The notes: generated by a model from the letters alone, not told the origin. Counted from the stretch's first letter, positions 27,218-35,871 are shown. The stretch is 64,000 bases of DNA from Oceanobacillus sojae (GCF_900162665.1 NZ_LT727813.1:402214-466213), one strand, 5' to 3'. Made by a program: numbers and translations.

Positions 27218-27268
27218 TTGTCAATCCGCTCAGAATGATATATCATCTAAAAAGACTAACCAGTCAGT
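27218..27268 (+). promoter_or_regulatory. Promoter and probable operator of the tetR-family gene
   Basis: TTGTCA (27218-27223) and TATCAT (27241-27246) are spaced 17 bp. The imperfect palindrome ACTAACCAGTCAGT at 27255-27268 covers the predicted start point. A closely related palindrome precedes the next gene at 28027, suggesting autoregulation by the TetR protein. Confidence 0.6.
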
Positions 27269-27383
27269 TTTAATAAATAGACTTTTAACCTGAACTGAAA
27301 TATACAGGATATAATAAAATGTTCATTAACTAATCTGACGTATAGGATAGACAATTTATCTGTGCGGAAAAGAAGGTGAAAAG

Positions 27384-27986
27384 ATGGCGCCGCGAATTTC
27401 TGAGGAAGCGAAAAAAGCAAGGAGAGATCATTTGTTGGAAGCAGCACTTGAATGTTTCTCCTCCAAAGGATATTATGCATCAACTATTGATGATATAGTT
27501 CGTTACGCTAATCTGAGCAAAGGCTCTGTTTATAATTACTTCGAGAGTAAAGAAGATATATTTATCCATTTACTTGAAAAGAAACGCACAGAGTCCATGG
27601 AGCATTTAAAAGAAAAGCTGGATAAAATAGATAGTCCGACGAAAAAGTTACAGCACTGGATTCATGAAGATATTCCTTACAGCCAGGATAAGAAGAAATT
27701 TATGCGAGTACACATTGAATTTTGGCTCTACTCTGCTGATTCACCCAAGCTGAAGGAAATTCTGTCAAAACGCTTTGATGCAATGGTTGATATGACAAAA
27801 GCCATCATCACAGAAGGTAAAAAAAGAGGCGAGTTTAGACAGGATTTAGATGTAGAACAGGCAACTGCCATGTTTTGGTCCTTACATGATGGAATATGGC
27901 TGCATGCAGTAATCGGCTATGATGTTAAAAAGCTGGAATCTCATATCAGAGAGATGGAAAATGTGTTTATCACTTATATTCAGTAA
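27384..27986 (+). CDS. TetR/AcrR-family transcriptional regulator
   Basis: 200 aa. The N-terminal helix-turn-helix (about 12-58) has ECFSSKGYYASTIDDIV and LSKGSVYNYFESKEDIF, as in the TetR family. The C-terminal ligand domain ends GIWLHAVIGYDVKKLESHI. The ligand is unknown. RBS GAAGGTGA lies before the ATG. Related palindromes at its own promoter and before the 43-aa gene downstream suggest that it controls both. Confidence 0.9.
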   Translation: MAPRISEEAKKARRDHLLEAALECFSSKGYYASTIDDIVRYANLSKGSVYNYFESKEDIFIHLLEKKRTESMEHLKEKLDKIDSPTKKLQHWIHEDIPYSQDKKKFMRVHIEFWLYSADSPKLKEILSKRFDAMVDMTKAIITEGKKRGEFRQDLDVEQATAMFWSLHDGIWLHAVIGYDVKKLESHIREMENVFITYIQ

Positions 27987-28026
27987 AAGTACACATCTTT
28001 TCTTCCTGCTTCACATACATTAAGAA

Positions 28027-28040
28027 ACTGACCGGTCATT
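28027..28040. promoter_or_regulatory. Second TetR-type operator
   Basis: ACTGACCGGTCATT contains the perfect 10-bp palindrome TGACCGGTCA. It differs from the site at 27255-27268 (core TAACCAGTCA) at two positions. It lies 25 bp before the start codon of the 43-aa gene. Confidence 0.6.
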
Positions 28041-28062
28041 TTTAAAAAGGAAGGTGAAATAT

Positions 28063-28194
28063 ATGTTAAAGAAACTTTTTGGACGTAAACGTAAAGCACA
28101 ACAGGATATTTATATGCAAAATGAAGAGCATTTACTACGTGAACGCTTAACTTTAGAATATGATACCATTCGCTCTGGCACTGGTATTAGATAA
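28063..28194 (+). CDS. 43-aa basic small protein of unknown function
   Basis: A small ORF from ATG with RBS AAGGAAGGTG, ending TAA at 28192-28194 just before a strong terminator. The protein starts MLKKLFGRKRKAQQD and continues with an amphipathic, charged helix (NEEHLLRERLTLEYD). It has no membrane segment. A perfect operator palindrome, a clean RBS and a dedicated terminator support it as a real gene. I do not recognise the family. Confidence 0.7.
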   Translation: MLKKLFGRKRKAQQDIYMQNEEHLLRERLTLEYDTIRSGTGIR

Positions 28195-28197
28195 TTC

Positions 28198-28247
28198 ATA
28201 AAGAACGCCTCAGTGCTTCCGGTTGGAGCGCTGAGGCGTTCTTTATG
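28198..28247 (+). terminator. Terminator after the 43-aa gene
   Basis: AAAGAACGCCTCAG and CTGAGGCGTTCTTT form a long perfect stem about 5 bp past the stop; the tail is TATGTAT rather than a long T-run. Confidence 0.8.
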
Positions 28248-28267
28248 TATATTACCATAGTAATCAC

Positions 28268-28816
28268 CTAATCTATGTACTTTGATTTTTTCACAAACTT
28301 ACATTTCTTTGCCAGATAATAACCGATAAGAACCCCAATACAGTTTAGAATAATATCATCTATATCCACTGACCTTGCAGCAAATCCTATATAATGGAGC
28401 AAAAGCTGTCCCAGTTCAATAACGACTGGAACCAAAATTGCTATGGCTATTGTTTTTTTAAAAGAAACGCGGTTAAAACACAGATAAGCTCCCATCGGTA
28501 ATGTAAGCAGAATATTTCCCAATAAATTAACCCCGGCAATCCGTATGGAAATGTCCCCTGTAAAAACAGCTTTTACATATCCGCCGATAGTATAAAAAGG
28601 AATTACATTTATATTTATATACCCTAATGCCAAGGGCAGATAAAACCATACGATGTAAACTAATATAAAAACATAAAATATAAACACCATATGGATAATT
28701 TCTGTAGACAGATAATCAAATCTCTTCCTGATTAATTTATAAACTATGTAAAAGATGAAGATGGGAATAAAAATAAAACTAAGCTGTATAACGCCCGACC
28801 ACAAAAGACTCACCAC
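28268..28816 (-). CDS. VanZ-like family membrane protein
   Basis: 182 aa with about five hydrophobic segments and the VanZ-family features NLLGNILLTLPMGAYLCF, IELGQLLLHY and SVDIDDIILNCIGVLIGYY. VanZ-like proteins are found in teicoplanin resistance clusters and more widely, but their molecular function is unsettled. The start is GTG at 28816 (or the next GTG, 28813); the RBS (AATAGGG) is weak. It follows the ABC-transporter operon but a hairpin separates them. Confidence 0.82.
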   Translation of the reverse strand: MVSLLWSGVIQLSFIFIPIFIFYIVYKLIRKRFDYLSTEIIHMVFIFYVFILVYIVWFYLPLALGYININVIPFYTIGGYVKAVFTGDISIRIAGVNLLGNILLTLPMGAYLCFNRVSFKKTIAIAILVPVVIELGQLLLHYIGFAARSVDIDDIILNCIGVLIGYYLAKKCKFVKKSKYID

Positions 28817-28830
28817 CCTATTTCTTTCGT

Positions 28831-28870
28831 AAAATGCAGAATAAAGGCGCTCCCTCTATTCTGCATTTTA
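28831..28870 (-). terminator. Hairpin ending the GntR/ABC operon
   Basis: The 13-bp arms AAAATGCAGAATA and TATTCTGCATTTT pair perfectly and lie directly after the stop of the exported protein gene (minus strand). Confidence 0.8.
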
Positions 28871-28873
28871 TTT

Positions 28874-30121
28874 TTACTCCTCATCAAATTCCATCTGATT
28901 TAAATTAAAATACTGATATTGCTTCATTGAATCTGCCGCTTGAATAATGCCTTGATAAACGTTTTCCCCTGTCTCTAAATCAAACACGTTGATGGAAACG
29001 TCAGTCGCAGTTAAGTTAGAAAACGCAGGAAACGCAATATAAAAGTACCCATTACGGATGTCAGTTAATGGATAAACATCCTCTGGAATAATTTCGGAGT
29101 CTCCATTTAATACATTTTCATCAAAAATAACTTCCTTTTCCTCCAAATTCTCATCAAACCTCGTTAAACTGTAATTCTCTCCCTGAAGCGAACCTGCATA
29201 AACTTCCCCATCATAAATTCGGAGAAATTCCCCTTCATATAAGCTGTCTCCCAGAAGATCAACCGATTTGAAACTATCTTCCTCTACATTATATAGCCGC
29301 AATTCATATTTAAGCGAAGAATCTCCAACATAACCGCCGTTCTGATCTACTTTATATTCATCATAGATATAAAGATAATTCATTTCTCCGTTAATCAGAC
29401 CGCTGTCCTGATAGATTAAAGTAGAATATATCCCTTCTTTTGGCTCAATATCTTTTGCCGGGAACTTTATATCTTCTATAGTTTGATTATTTAAATCAAT
29501 GACCAGAATCGCATCCTCATCATAATAAATGTCAGCCGTCCAACCTTGCTGCCCTCCCATATATACCTGGGCATATAATTTATTATCATTGACGCTTATA
29601 GAACTCACTCCATAGATCTCTTGATTTTCTTCGACAGGCAGTTCAAATGCGTTTACCTCATCTGTTTCTTTATCAAGTATTTCTACATGAATATCATTCG
29701 ACTCATCAATTCCCCAGCCTAAATTGTCTCCATCTACATAAATAAGCTGGTTTTCTGTTTCTATAAAGTTCTCACTCCAAGCGTTTTTCCCGCGCATAAA
29801 GCTTTTATACTCTTTAACATACTTTTCCATCTGTGAATCCTGATAGTACCAGCCATAATACATTCCTCTTTGCAGCTCCATCCGCTTTGATTCTTCTAAA
29901 GATAAACGGAAAGGATCTGGTGCTACATTATAATATGGTGAGTAGTAGCTGAATTGTGCATCACCATAGATGAAAACATCTTTTACAGTCTCTTCATCCC
30001 CTGATACTGTTTTCCAATTAAAATCAACCTCTTCCTTATCTACTAAGTAAAAGCCGATGATGATAACGGAGATGAAAATTAATGCAATATATATAGTTAA
30101 ATAGCGTTTTACATGATTCAT
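28874..30121 (-). CDS. Membrane-anchored extracytoplasmic protein of unknown function, ABC operon
   Basis: About 415 aa from the ATG at 30121, which has AAGGGTG 8 nt upstream; a GTG three codons earlier is also possible. One N-terminal membrane anchor (YLTIYIALIFISVIIIGFYL) is followed by a large, Tyr- and acid-rich extracellular domain. Repeated short strands such as NKLYAQVYMGG, SLKYELRLYNVEEDSF and EVYAGSLQGENYSL suggest a beta-propeller-like fold. It overlaps the permease end and is last in the operon. I do not recognise a named family. It probably works with the adjacent ABC transporter outside the membrane. Confidence 0.7.
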   Translation of the reverse strand: MNHVKRYLTIYIALIFISVIIIGFYLVDKEEVDFNWKTVSGDEETVKDVFIYGDAQFSYYSPYYNVAPDPFRLSLEESKRMELQRGMYYGWYYQDSQMEKYVKEYKSFMRGKNAWSENFIETENQLIYVDGDNLGWGIDESNDIHVEILDKETDEVNAFELPVEENQEIYGVSSISVNDNKLYAQVYMGGQQGWTADIYYDEDAILVIDLNNQTIEDIKFPAKDIEPKEGIYSTLIYQDSGLINGEMNYLYIYDEYKVDQNGGYVGDSSLKYELRLYNVEEDSFKSVDLLGDSLYEGEFLRIYDGEVYAGSLQGENYSLTRFDENLEEKEVIFDENVLNGDSEIIPEDVYPLTDIRNGYFYIAFPAFSNLTATDVSINVFDLETGENVYQGIIQAADSMKQYQYFNLNQMEFDEE

Positions 30122-30126
30122 CTCTA

Positions 30127-30957
30127 TCACACCCTTATCTTTCTATTTAACAAATGATTACTAAGGAAAACCGATATGATGGAAAGAACAATTGCAATGG
30201 CAAATTGCATCCACAAAAGCTCATTATCATAAAAATAATCCTTCATGATTACCTGCAAAATATATGGTGAGAACACCAGAATTAATGCTCCGATTCCATA
30301 AAAAGCAGCCATAAATACACCGCGGAAACGATAACTGCGTTCAATTAAAATCATGGTGAACAATAAAATAACAAAGGCTATACCAAAACCGTAATTAATA
30401 ATAAAATCAATAAAATTCTCCGGAAGCAGGAATCTCAAATAATATAAGCTTCTAACCATGCCCTGGGTGGTTAAATCCAACCGGTAATCAACTGGAATAA
30501 TCAGCTTTAATATGACTTGCAATACAGGCAGAACAGCTACCTGAAAAGCAACTAATCCAAATACTAACATCAGGATTGTTACCCCTTTTGAGAAAAATAA
30601 CTGGATACGCTTCACCGGCAGCATCAGCAGACGGTAAATAAAGGTATTCTTTCCCAGCCAATCCCGATACCAAATAAATAAAATGTAAATAAATATAGTC
30701 ACTGCAGCAATAACTATAGGCAGGCTAAACATAAAGCTGGACAATATATTTACCATCGAAGCATACCCATTGTCCTGAAGGAACTGTTCTTTGGATAATC
30801 CGTGCTTAACGATGCTTTCCGTAATTTCAGATTTCACCATAAAAACATAAAATATTACACTGGCAGCCTCTATCAAAAATACAACTGCAAGCAAAGTAAT
30901 ATAAATTGGTAAAAAACGCATAAATTCAAAGTTTACCAGCTTTCCAAAAAGCTTCAT
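30127..30957 (-). CDS. ABC transporter permease subunit
   Basis: 276 aa with six predicted membrane segments (about 12-38, 73-95, 115-140, 190-205, 215-235, 248-268). There is no conserved motif beyond its topology. It overlaps the ATPase gene by 4 bp (ATGA) and sits between the ATPase and the exported protein, the arrangement of GntR-controlled YtrA/YhcF-type ABC systems. The cargo is unknown. Confidence 0.8.
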   Translation of the reverse strand: MKLFGKLVNFEFMRFLPIYITLLAVVFLIEAASVIFYVFMVKSEITESIVKHGLSKEQFLQDNGYASMVNILSSFMFSLPIVIAAVTIFIYILFIWYRDWLGKNTFIYRLLMLPVKRIQLFFSKGVTILMLVFGLVAFQVAVLPVLQVILKLIIPVDYRLDLTTQGMVRSLYYLRFLLPENFIDFIINYGFGIAFVILLFTMILIERSYRFRGVFMAAFYGIGALILVFSPYILQVIMKDYFYDNELLWMQFAIAIVLSIISVFLSNHLLNRKIRV

Positions 30958-31643
30958 CCCTGATATACCTCCCTCATCACATCGATAACGGATTTACCCT
31001 CTTCTTCTCTTATCTGCTCCGTCATAAACTCTTTTCTCACAACGCCATCAGCTAATAGAACAGCCTTATCAATTAAATGCTCAATATCACTGATTTCATG
31101 TGTGGTTATAATCACACCGCGGTCCTCTACCAGATGGCTGGAAAATACGTCTGCAATCTGCTCCCGGCTGAAGATATCTATTCCAGAGAATGGCTCATCC
31201 ATTAATATGTAATCTGCATCCATCGCCAGCCCCATTAATAAATTGACCTTCGCTGTATTTCCTTTAGACAATTGCGAAATACGTTCTTCCTCTTTGAGCT
31301 TAAAGAATTTTAATATTTCTTTTGCCCGCTCACCATTCCAATTTTGATAAAAATCTTTCATAAATTGAAAAGCATCTTTTATACGCATTTTAGGCAAGAG
31401 AGTCATCGCATCCGGAATATATGTTACTTTCTCCATCACTGCCGGAGATAATTTTTCACCATCAATCGTAATCTCTCCTTTTTGATAAGGAGTCAGGCCC
31501 ATAATAGATTGAAGAATGGTCGTTTTCCCGGCGCCATTAATCCCGATAAGACAAGTAATCTGACCTTTATCCGCTTCAAAAGTAATTCCATTTAAAATGG
31601 CTTTTCTTCCATACCTTTTCTCTACACCGGTTAATTTAATCAT
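30954..31643 (-). CDS. ABC transporter ATP-binding protein (YtrB-like)
   Basis: 229 aa. Walker A is GINGAGKTT, the signature position is QLSKGNTAKVNLLMGLA (an LSKG variant of LSGGQ typical of YtrB/YhcG-type exporters), Walker B is DYILMDEPFSGID, and the H-loop is IITTHEISD. It probably powers export or bacitracin/envelope-stress related transport with the adjacent permease. The start overlaps the gntR stop by 8 bp, with GGGGAGGAGG upstream. Confidence 0.9.
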   Translation of the reverse strand: MIKLTGVEKRYGRKAILNGITFEADKGQITCLIGINGAGKTTILQSIMGLTPYQKGEITIDGEKLSPAVMEKVTYIPDAMTLLPKMRIKDAFQFMKDFYQNWNGERAKEILKFFKLKEEERISQLSKGNTAKVNLLMGLAMDADYILMDEPFSGIDIFSREQIADVFSSHLVEDRGVIITTHEISDIEHLIDKAVLLADGVVRKEFMTEQIREEEGKSVIDVMREVYQG

Positions 31644-32028
31644 GCTTCACTTCCTCCTCCCCGCCCAGTTCATTTAATTTTAACTGTACAAGCTCAAAAA
31701 CCTGTTCTTTTGGAATTTGCAAAGAGGTGATACGATCTACAAACTGATCAATCGCTTCTGTTATTAAGGTTTCACGAATTTCTTTAATACGTTTTGTTTC
31801 TTCTGTAACAATACTTGGTTTATTTCCATCCGTATATATCAAGCCTTCCTCCTCCATTTCCTTATAAGCTCGCTGTACGGTATTCGGATTTATTTTTAAT
31901 TGCTGCGCTAATTCTCTGCGTGAAGGAATTTCTTGACCAGACTTCAATTCTCCAATTGCAATCTGTTCTTTAAAATACCTGATCACCTGAATATACACTG
32001 CTTCACGCTTATCAAAATGAATAGCCAT
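31636..32028 (-). CDS. GntR-family regulator, YtrA subfamily
   Basis: About 130 aa from the ATG at 32028, which follows GAGGTGA at 8 nt. The winged helix is complete: YIQVIRYFKEQIAIGELKSG, then IPSRRELAQQLKINPNTVQRAYKEMEEEGLIY. The short helical C-terminus is typical of YtrA-type regulators of ABC operons. A perfect 22-bp palindrome lies 70-90 bp upstream, so autoregulation of the whole operon is likely. The inducer is unknown, though related regulators respond to cell-envelope antibiotics. Confidence 0.9.
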   Translation of the reverse strand: MAIHFDKREAVYIQVIRYFKEQIAIGELKSGQEIPSRRELAQQLKINPNTVQRAYKEMEEEGLIYTDGNKPSIVTEETKRIKEIRETLITEAIDQFVDRITSLQIPKEQVFELVQLKLNELGGEEEVKHD

Positions 32029-32096
32029 CCAATTTCTCACCTCATTCTTCTAGTGCATATATATCTGCTGTATTAATACATTGATACACCTTGTAA

Positions 32097-32118
32097 GTGT
32101 ATTATATGTATAATACAC
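32097..32118. promoter_or_regulatory. Palindromic operator for the GntR regulator
   Basis: GTGTATTATA-TG-TATAATACAC is a perfect 10-bp inverted repeat around a 2-bp centre. A shorter palindrome, TGTATTAATACA, occurs at 32069-32080. Both lie in the gntR promoter region. Confidence 0.75.
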
Positions 32119-32364
32119 AAGAAAGACAACTATTTTCTTTGTTAAATTTAAATTTTTCAATTCACATTAGATTACCTTTTATAATTTAGAGCTAAGGAGG
32201 GTTTTAAAATGGAGAAATTACTATTTATTAATAACTCCACTTTCGCACCTGAGAATAAATATCTATATCTTCCTATTCCAGGGTGAACATGTTCTTCATT
32301 ATCCTGCTTGTATTTTATTAAACCGTCCTTCTATTGAAATGGAGATTGTGTATAGCTCCGCTCC

Positions 32365-32476
32365 GACCAATCACTCCGCTTTCCATGGGGACGGCTTCAG
32401 CTAACTTGAAAAGAAAACCGCTTTTCAAGTGGATCTTCAGCTCGCCCTGTTCCCATAGGAGTCTACGTGGTTGGTC
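32365..32476. repeat. Bacillaceae-type intergenic hairpin repeat A
   Basis: Outer arms GACCAATCAC/GTGGTTGGTC and inner arms CTTGAAAAG/CTTTTCAAG give a long imperfect stem. The boxes CTTCAGCTAACTT and AAGTGGATCTTCAG flank the apical hairpin. Element B carries the same boxes in the opposite orientation. Confidence 0.75.
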
Positions 32477-32773
32477 TGCGCTCAGTTAGGCTTCCACAGC
32501 GTATGAAAGGAATCATATCCTAATGGAGTTGGATGAAATAATTGCTTTTTACTTAATGAAAAAATCATTTTAGTGTTTCAAATAGTTAATGTGGTAATTG
32601 AAACGATGACCCACCACAAAGCATGAATAGCAAATATCGGGAATAGCTTTTATGAACAGAAAGTAATCGTGACGGGACATTTTTATATGCACCACGAGAG
32701 ATATGTTTTTTACTAATCCAATTTCTATTGGCTCCGTTGTATTAAACAGTATAGAACTCCCTTCTAACGGAGG

Positions 32774-32887
32774 CGGACCGTTTTGACTCCTGAGGGATTA
32801 GCACCATCTGAAGATCCACTTTTGCCAAGTGATCTTCTTGGCAAAAGTTAGCTGAAGAGCGTGCCCCTAGGAAAGCAAAACGGTCCG
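32774..32887. repeat. Bacillaceae-type intergenic hairpin repeat B
   Basis: Perfect 12-bp outer arms CGGACCGTTTTG/CAAAACGGTCCG and perfect 11-bp inner arms CTTTTGCCAAG/CTTGGCAAAAG. On the reverse strand it shows the boxes CTTCAGCTAACTT and AAGTGGATCTTCAG, as in element A. Confidence 0.78.
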
Positions 32888-33125
32888 TCGCAGCGGCGCC
32901 TTACACGTTACTTTCTTTCTAGATAGAGTTTATGCTTTGTCAAGAGATAGATGGAAGGAATGATCAACTCCAGTCTCTATGATAAGCTTGTTACTTTTTA
33001 AGGAGTGAAAGTTGAGTTAATAATCCCTCTCTCACAAAAACAGCTGATACAAAAGAAATTTCTTTTTCAAACATATATGATAGAATGACTAACAGGATTA
33101 TGTTAATGGGAAGGAAGAATTTTAG

Positions 33126-33890
33126 ATGAAGCTAGTTACGTGGAACGTCAATGGAATCCGGGCCTGTGTCCGCAAAGGTTTTTTGGATTTCTTTCATGAA
33201 ATAGATGCGGATTTTTTCTGTTTACAGGAAACAAAGGTGCAGACAGGCCAAATTGAATTGGACTTAGAAGGTTATTATCAATACTGGAATTATGCACAAC
33301 GAAAAGGATATTCAGGAACAGCCATTTTTACAAAGCATAAACCGCTGCGTGTCTCCTATGGTTTTCAAGAGGGAGAGATAGAGCCGGAAGGAAGAATAAT
33401 CACATTAGAATATCCTGGATTTTATCTTGTCAATGTCTATACACCAAACTCAAAACGGGATTTAACAAGACTTGAAGATCGTCTGGAATGGGAAGACAGG
33501 ATGTTTGATTACTTGAAGGAGCTTGATGCTGAAAAGCCTGTCATTTATTGCGGGGATTTAAATGTGGCACATCAGGAAATCGATTTAAAAAATGATAAAA
33601 CAAACCATGGCAATTCAGGCTTTACGCAAGAGGAACGTGATAAAATGACACGAATTTTAGCTAATGGATTCACAGATACATTACGCTTTTTCTATCCTGA
33701 ACGTGATGATATTTTCACCTGGTGGTCTTACATGAAAACAATCCGTGAAAGAAATATTGGCTGGCGTATTGATTATTTCATTGTTTCCAGTCAATTGGAA
33801 AAAAATTTGAAAAACTTAGAGGTTTATCGATATACTCTTGGCAGTGACCATTGCCCGGTATGCCTGGAAATCAATTTGGAAGAAAATTAA
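33126..33890 (+). CDS. exoA: Exodeoxyribonuclease III / AP endonuclease
   Basis: 254 aa. This base-excision repair enzyme cleaves at abasic sites. Catalytic residues are visible as WNVNGIRA (Asn), FLCLQETK-like FFCLQETKVQ (Glu), NVYTPNS (Tyr), YCGDLNVAH (Asp, Asn), FTWWSYM and the terminal GSDHCPV (Asp, His). It matches the ExoA/XthA length. RBS GGGAAGGAAG precedes the ATG. Confidence 0.96.
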   Translation: MKLVTWNVNGIRACVRKGFLDFFHEIDADFFCLQETKVQTGQIELDLEGYYQYWNYAQRKGYSGTAIFTKHKPLRVSYGFQEGEIEPEGRIITLEYPGFYLVNVYTPNSKRDLTRLEDRLEWEDRMFDYLKELDAEKPVIYCGDLNVAHQEIDLKNDKTNHGNSGFTQEERDKMTRILANGFTDTLRFFYPERDDIFTWWSYMKTIRERNIGWRIDYFIVSSQLEKNLKNLEVYRYTLGSDHCPVCLEINLEEN

Positions 33891-33908
33891 ATTCATCCAG
33901 ACAATGGT

Positions 33909-34193
33909 TTAATCAAAGATTTTAAAAAACTCGATGTCAAATGCCCGAAACACTTCAGGGATTAAAAAAAGCCCGATAATTAAACCAAACAAAAATACAG
34001 TAATAATAGTTAATTTTTTTCGCATTCCCCGTAGCCTCTCTTTCATAAAAGAAGAAAAGGAAGTGTTTAACTGCCTCTTCTTCTTTTGTTCTTCAGAGGA
34101 TGCTCTCTTCCTCTTTTCAGCTGATATATATGGAAGAAGATCCTCTGTATATTCTTTATTTCTTTTGCAAATAATCAACCATGCCCAGCGCAC
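33909..34193 (-). CDS. Small basic protein with one C-terminal membrane helix, uncertain
   Basis: An open frame of 94 codons overlaps the end of the MBL gene by 38 bp. Its middle is strongly basic (SAEKRKRASSEEQKKKRQ), and a clear membrane helix follows (LTIITVFLFGLIIGLFLIP). The overall shape recalls small membrane-tethered proteins with a basic cytoplasmic part. No strong RBS was found; internal ATGs at about 34046 and 34028 are alternative starts. No family is recognised. Confidence 0.45.
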   Translation of the reverse strand: MRWAWLIICKRNKEYTEDLLPYISAEKRKRASSEEQKKKRQLNTSFSSFMKERLRGMRKKLTIITVFLFGLIIGLFLIPEVFRAFDIEFFKIFD

Positions 34194-35103
34194 TTATTTG
34201 TAAATCCACATTAATCATCTGATAAACTTCATGCTCGTCATTGATTCCCTGTTCACGGAGCCCGGATTGTACATATTGTAACAAACGTTTCGCAATCTCA
34301 TCATAGCCATGCCCTTCAGCAACTGCAGCTTCTGCTTCCTTAACAAATACATCCAGCCATAGTTCAGCCTGCTTCAAGGCTTCCTCTACTAAATCAGTTC
34401 CACCAAAATGTCCAAAATAGATATAATCCAGCTGTTTTTCGCGGAATCTCTGTATAGACTGCTTCATTGCTGCCGGGTCAAAGTGGTTGGGAGAAGTCGA
34501 TGGTAAAAAGAAGTTCACTCCATGCGGAAACAATTGTTCATATTGAATTCCTGCAGTGTCTCCCGTAAACATGCCGTTACTTAATGGATCATAGATGCCC
34601 AGATGATGTCTGGCGTGCCCGGGCGTGTCCCAAAACTCCAATATCCTCTCTTCCCCAATTTGTAAAATATCTCCCTCTGTTTTTTCCACAATTCTTTCTT
34701 CCTCAGCCGGAACAATCGGATCATATAGCTCGGAAAAACGCTCTCCATAAATCGCCCGTGCTCCAGCGGCCAATTTCTTTGGATCAACAAGATGCCTTTT
34801 ACCTCTTGGATGAACATATAAAACAGCGTTGGGACAAAGAGCTAATAACCGGCCTGCCCCGCCTGCATGGTCTAAATGAACATGTGTCACAATAATATGC
34901 TTCACATCAGCTAACGAATATCCCAGCTCTTCTAATCCTTTTTTAATATACGGTACGGCAGGACTTGGACCTGTCTCAATAATGGTAAGTTCGTCCCCTT
35001 CAATGATATACGAACCAGTTCTGCCGCTCACACCAAAATCAAACCCATCAATAAGCGAAATACCGTGATGAAGTTTCATCGGCTTTCTGGAATGCAGCTT
35101 CAT
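34156..35103 (-). CDS. MBL-fold metallo-hydrolase
   Basis: About 315 aa from the ATG at 35103, preceded by GGGGG; the open frame extends 13 codons upstream without an RBS. The metal motif is THVHLDHAGG, with further ligands in WDTPGHARHHLG and MFTGDTAG. The long C-terminal helical part (KQAELWLDVFVKEAEAAV) resembles the YflN/glyoxalase II-like subgroup. The substrate is unknown. Confidence 0.88.
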   Translation of the reverse strand: MKLHSRKPMKLHHGISLIDGFDFGVSGRTGSYIIEGDELTIIETGPSPAVPYIKKGLEELGYSLADVKHIIVTHVHLDHAGGAGRLLALCPNAVLYVHPRGKRHLVDPKKLAAGARAIYGERFSELYDPIVPAEEERIVEKTEGDILQIGEERILEFWDTPGHARHHLGIYDPLSNGMFTGDTAGIQYEQLFPHGVNFFLPSTSPNHFDPAAMKQSIQRFREKQLDYIYFGHFGGTDLVEEALKQAELWLDVFVKEAEAAVAEGHGYDEIAKRLLQYVQSGLREQGINDEHEVYQMINVDLQISALGMVDYLQKK

Positions 35104-35353
35104 AATAATCCCCCATTTCCACAAAATATTTCTATTTAACATATTCTTATCTTAACATTTTTAAGAAACCCTCCGTATGATTTTGTATTCTAATCATTTC
35201 TCGTTCCTCATTTTAAACAAAATAGGAAATTTGAATGATTTTCTTTGCTTGATATTCAACAATAGGGTACATTAGATGGAGAATAAATAATACAATATTT
35301 ACTGGTACAAAATATAACAGTAAATTGAAAATGGATTAAAAGGATGAAACAAA

Positions 35354-35824
35354 ATGAGTAAAAAAAATGTGGATGATTACCTTCAAGAAGGAATGTATGG
35401 AACACGCCTGCCAAATGAAAGCGAGCGGAAAATGTATCTCGGCACATTACGTGAACGCATCGCCTTTGTTTTAACAATTGGAGAGGTTATGTCTAATAAA
35501 GGGCTTGCTGAATTAGAGCGCCAATTAAAAAAGCATCCTAAAGCAAAGCTGCTATTGAACGGGAATATTTCATATCAATTTTTAAAAGAAGAAAAGTCAC
35601 TCGCCGATCGGCTTTCCATTCCTCATACAACTGTAAGTAACCAGGAAAATGATACAGAGATCGGTTTAGTTCTCACATACTCTTATGCTGTGGATATAGA
35701 ACAGATTTATCTCAAGGATATAGAAGACATATCAACACAGAAAAAAGAAGAGGAAAAAGAAGAGGAAAAAGACAGCGATCCTCCGAAAGGAATCGTTTCA
35801 AAGCTCAAAAATTTATTCCATTAA
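35354..35824 (+). CDS. yueI: YueI family protein (DUF1694)
   Basis: 156 aa. The start DDYLQEGMYGTRLPNESER, YLGTLRERIAFVLT and the middle LLLNGNISYQ are YueI-family hallmarks. The C-terminus carries a Lys/Glu-rich tail (KKEEEKEEEKDSD). It is soluble and cytoplasmic; the fold is related to lysozyme-inhibitor-independent DUF1694 proteins with unknown activity. RBS AAAGGATG precedes the ATG. Confidence 0.88.
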   Translation: MSKKNVDDYLQEGMYGTRLPNESERKMYLGTLRERIAFVLTIGEVMSNKGLAELERQLKKHPKAKLLLNGNISYQFLKEEKSLADRLSIPHTTVSNQENDTEIGLVLTYSYAVDIEQIYLKDIEDISTQKKEEEKEEEKDSDPPKGIVSKLKNLFH

Positions 35825-35871
35825 TGCTGTTTTTAGATGTATTATAAAAAAGCATATTAGATTAAGAAAGA

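Larger units (their letters stand above)
32119..33125. other. Gene-poor 1-kb region with repeats
   Basis: No protein gene is well supported here. A 25-codon ORF (32209-32286) with a strong RBS (AAGGAGGG) stops abruptly. Two structured repeats follow, described separately. The rest is AT-rich sequence with no recognised element. Confidence 0.6.

Noticed and set aside
32300-32960. CRISPR-like or IS element between 32.3 and 33.0 kb.
   Set aside because: There are only two inverted copies of a hairpin repeat, no regular spacers and no transposase frame.
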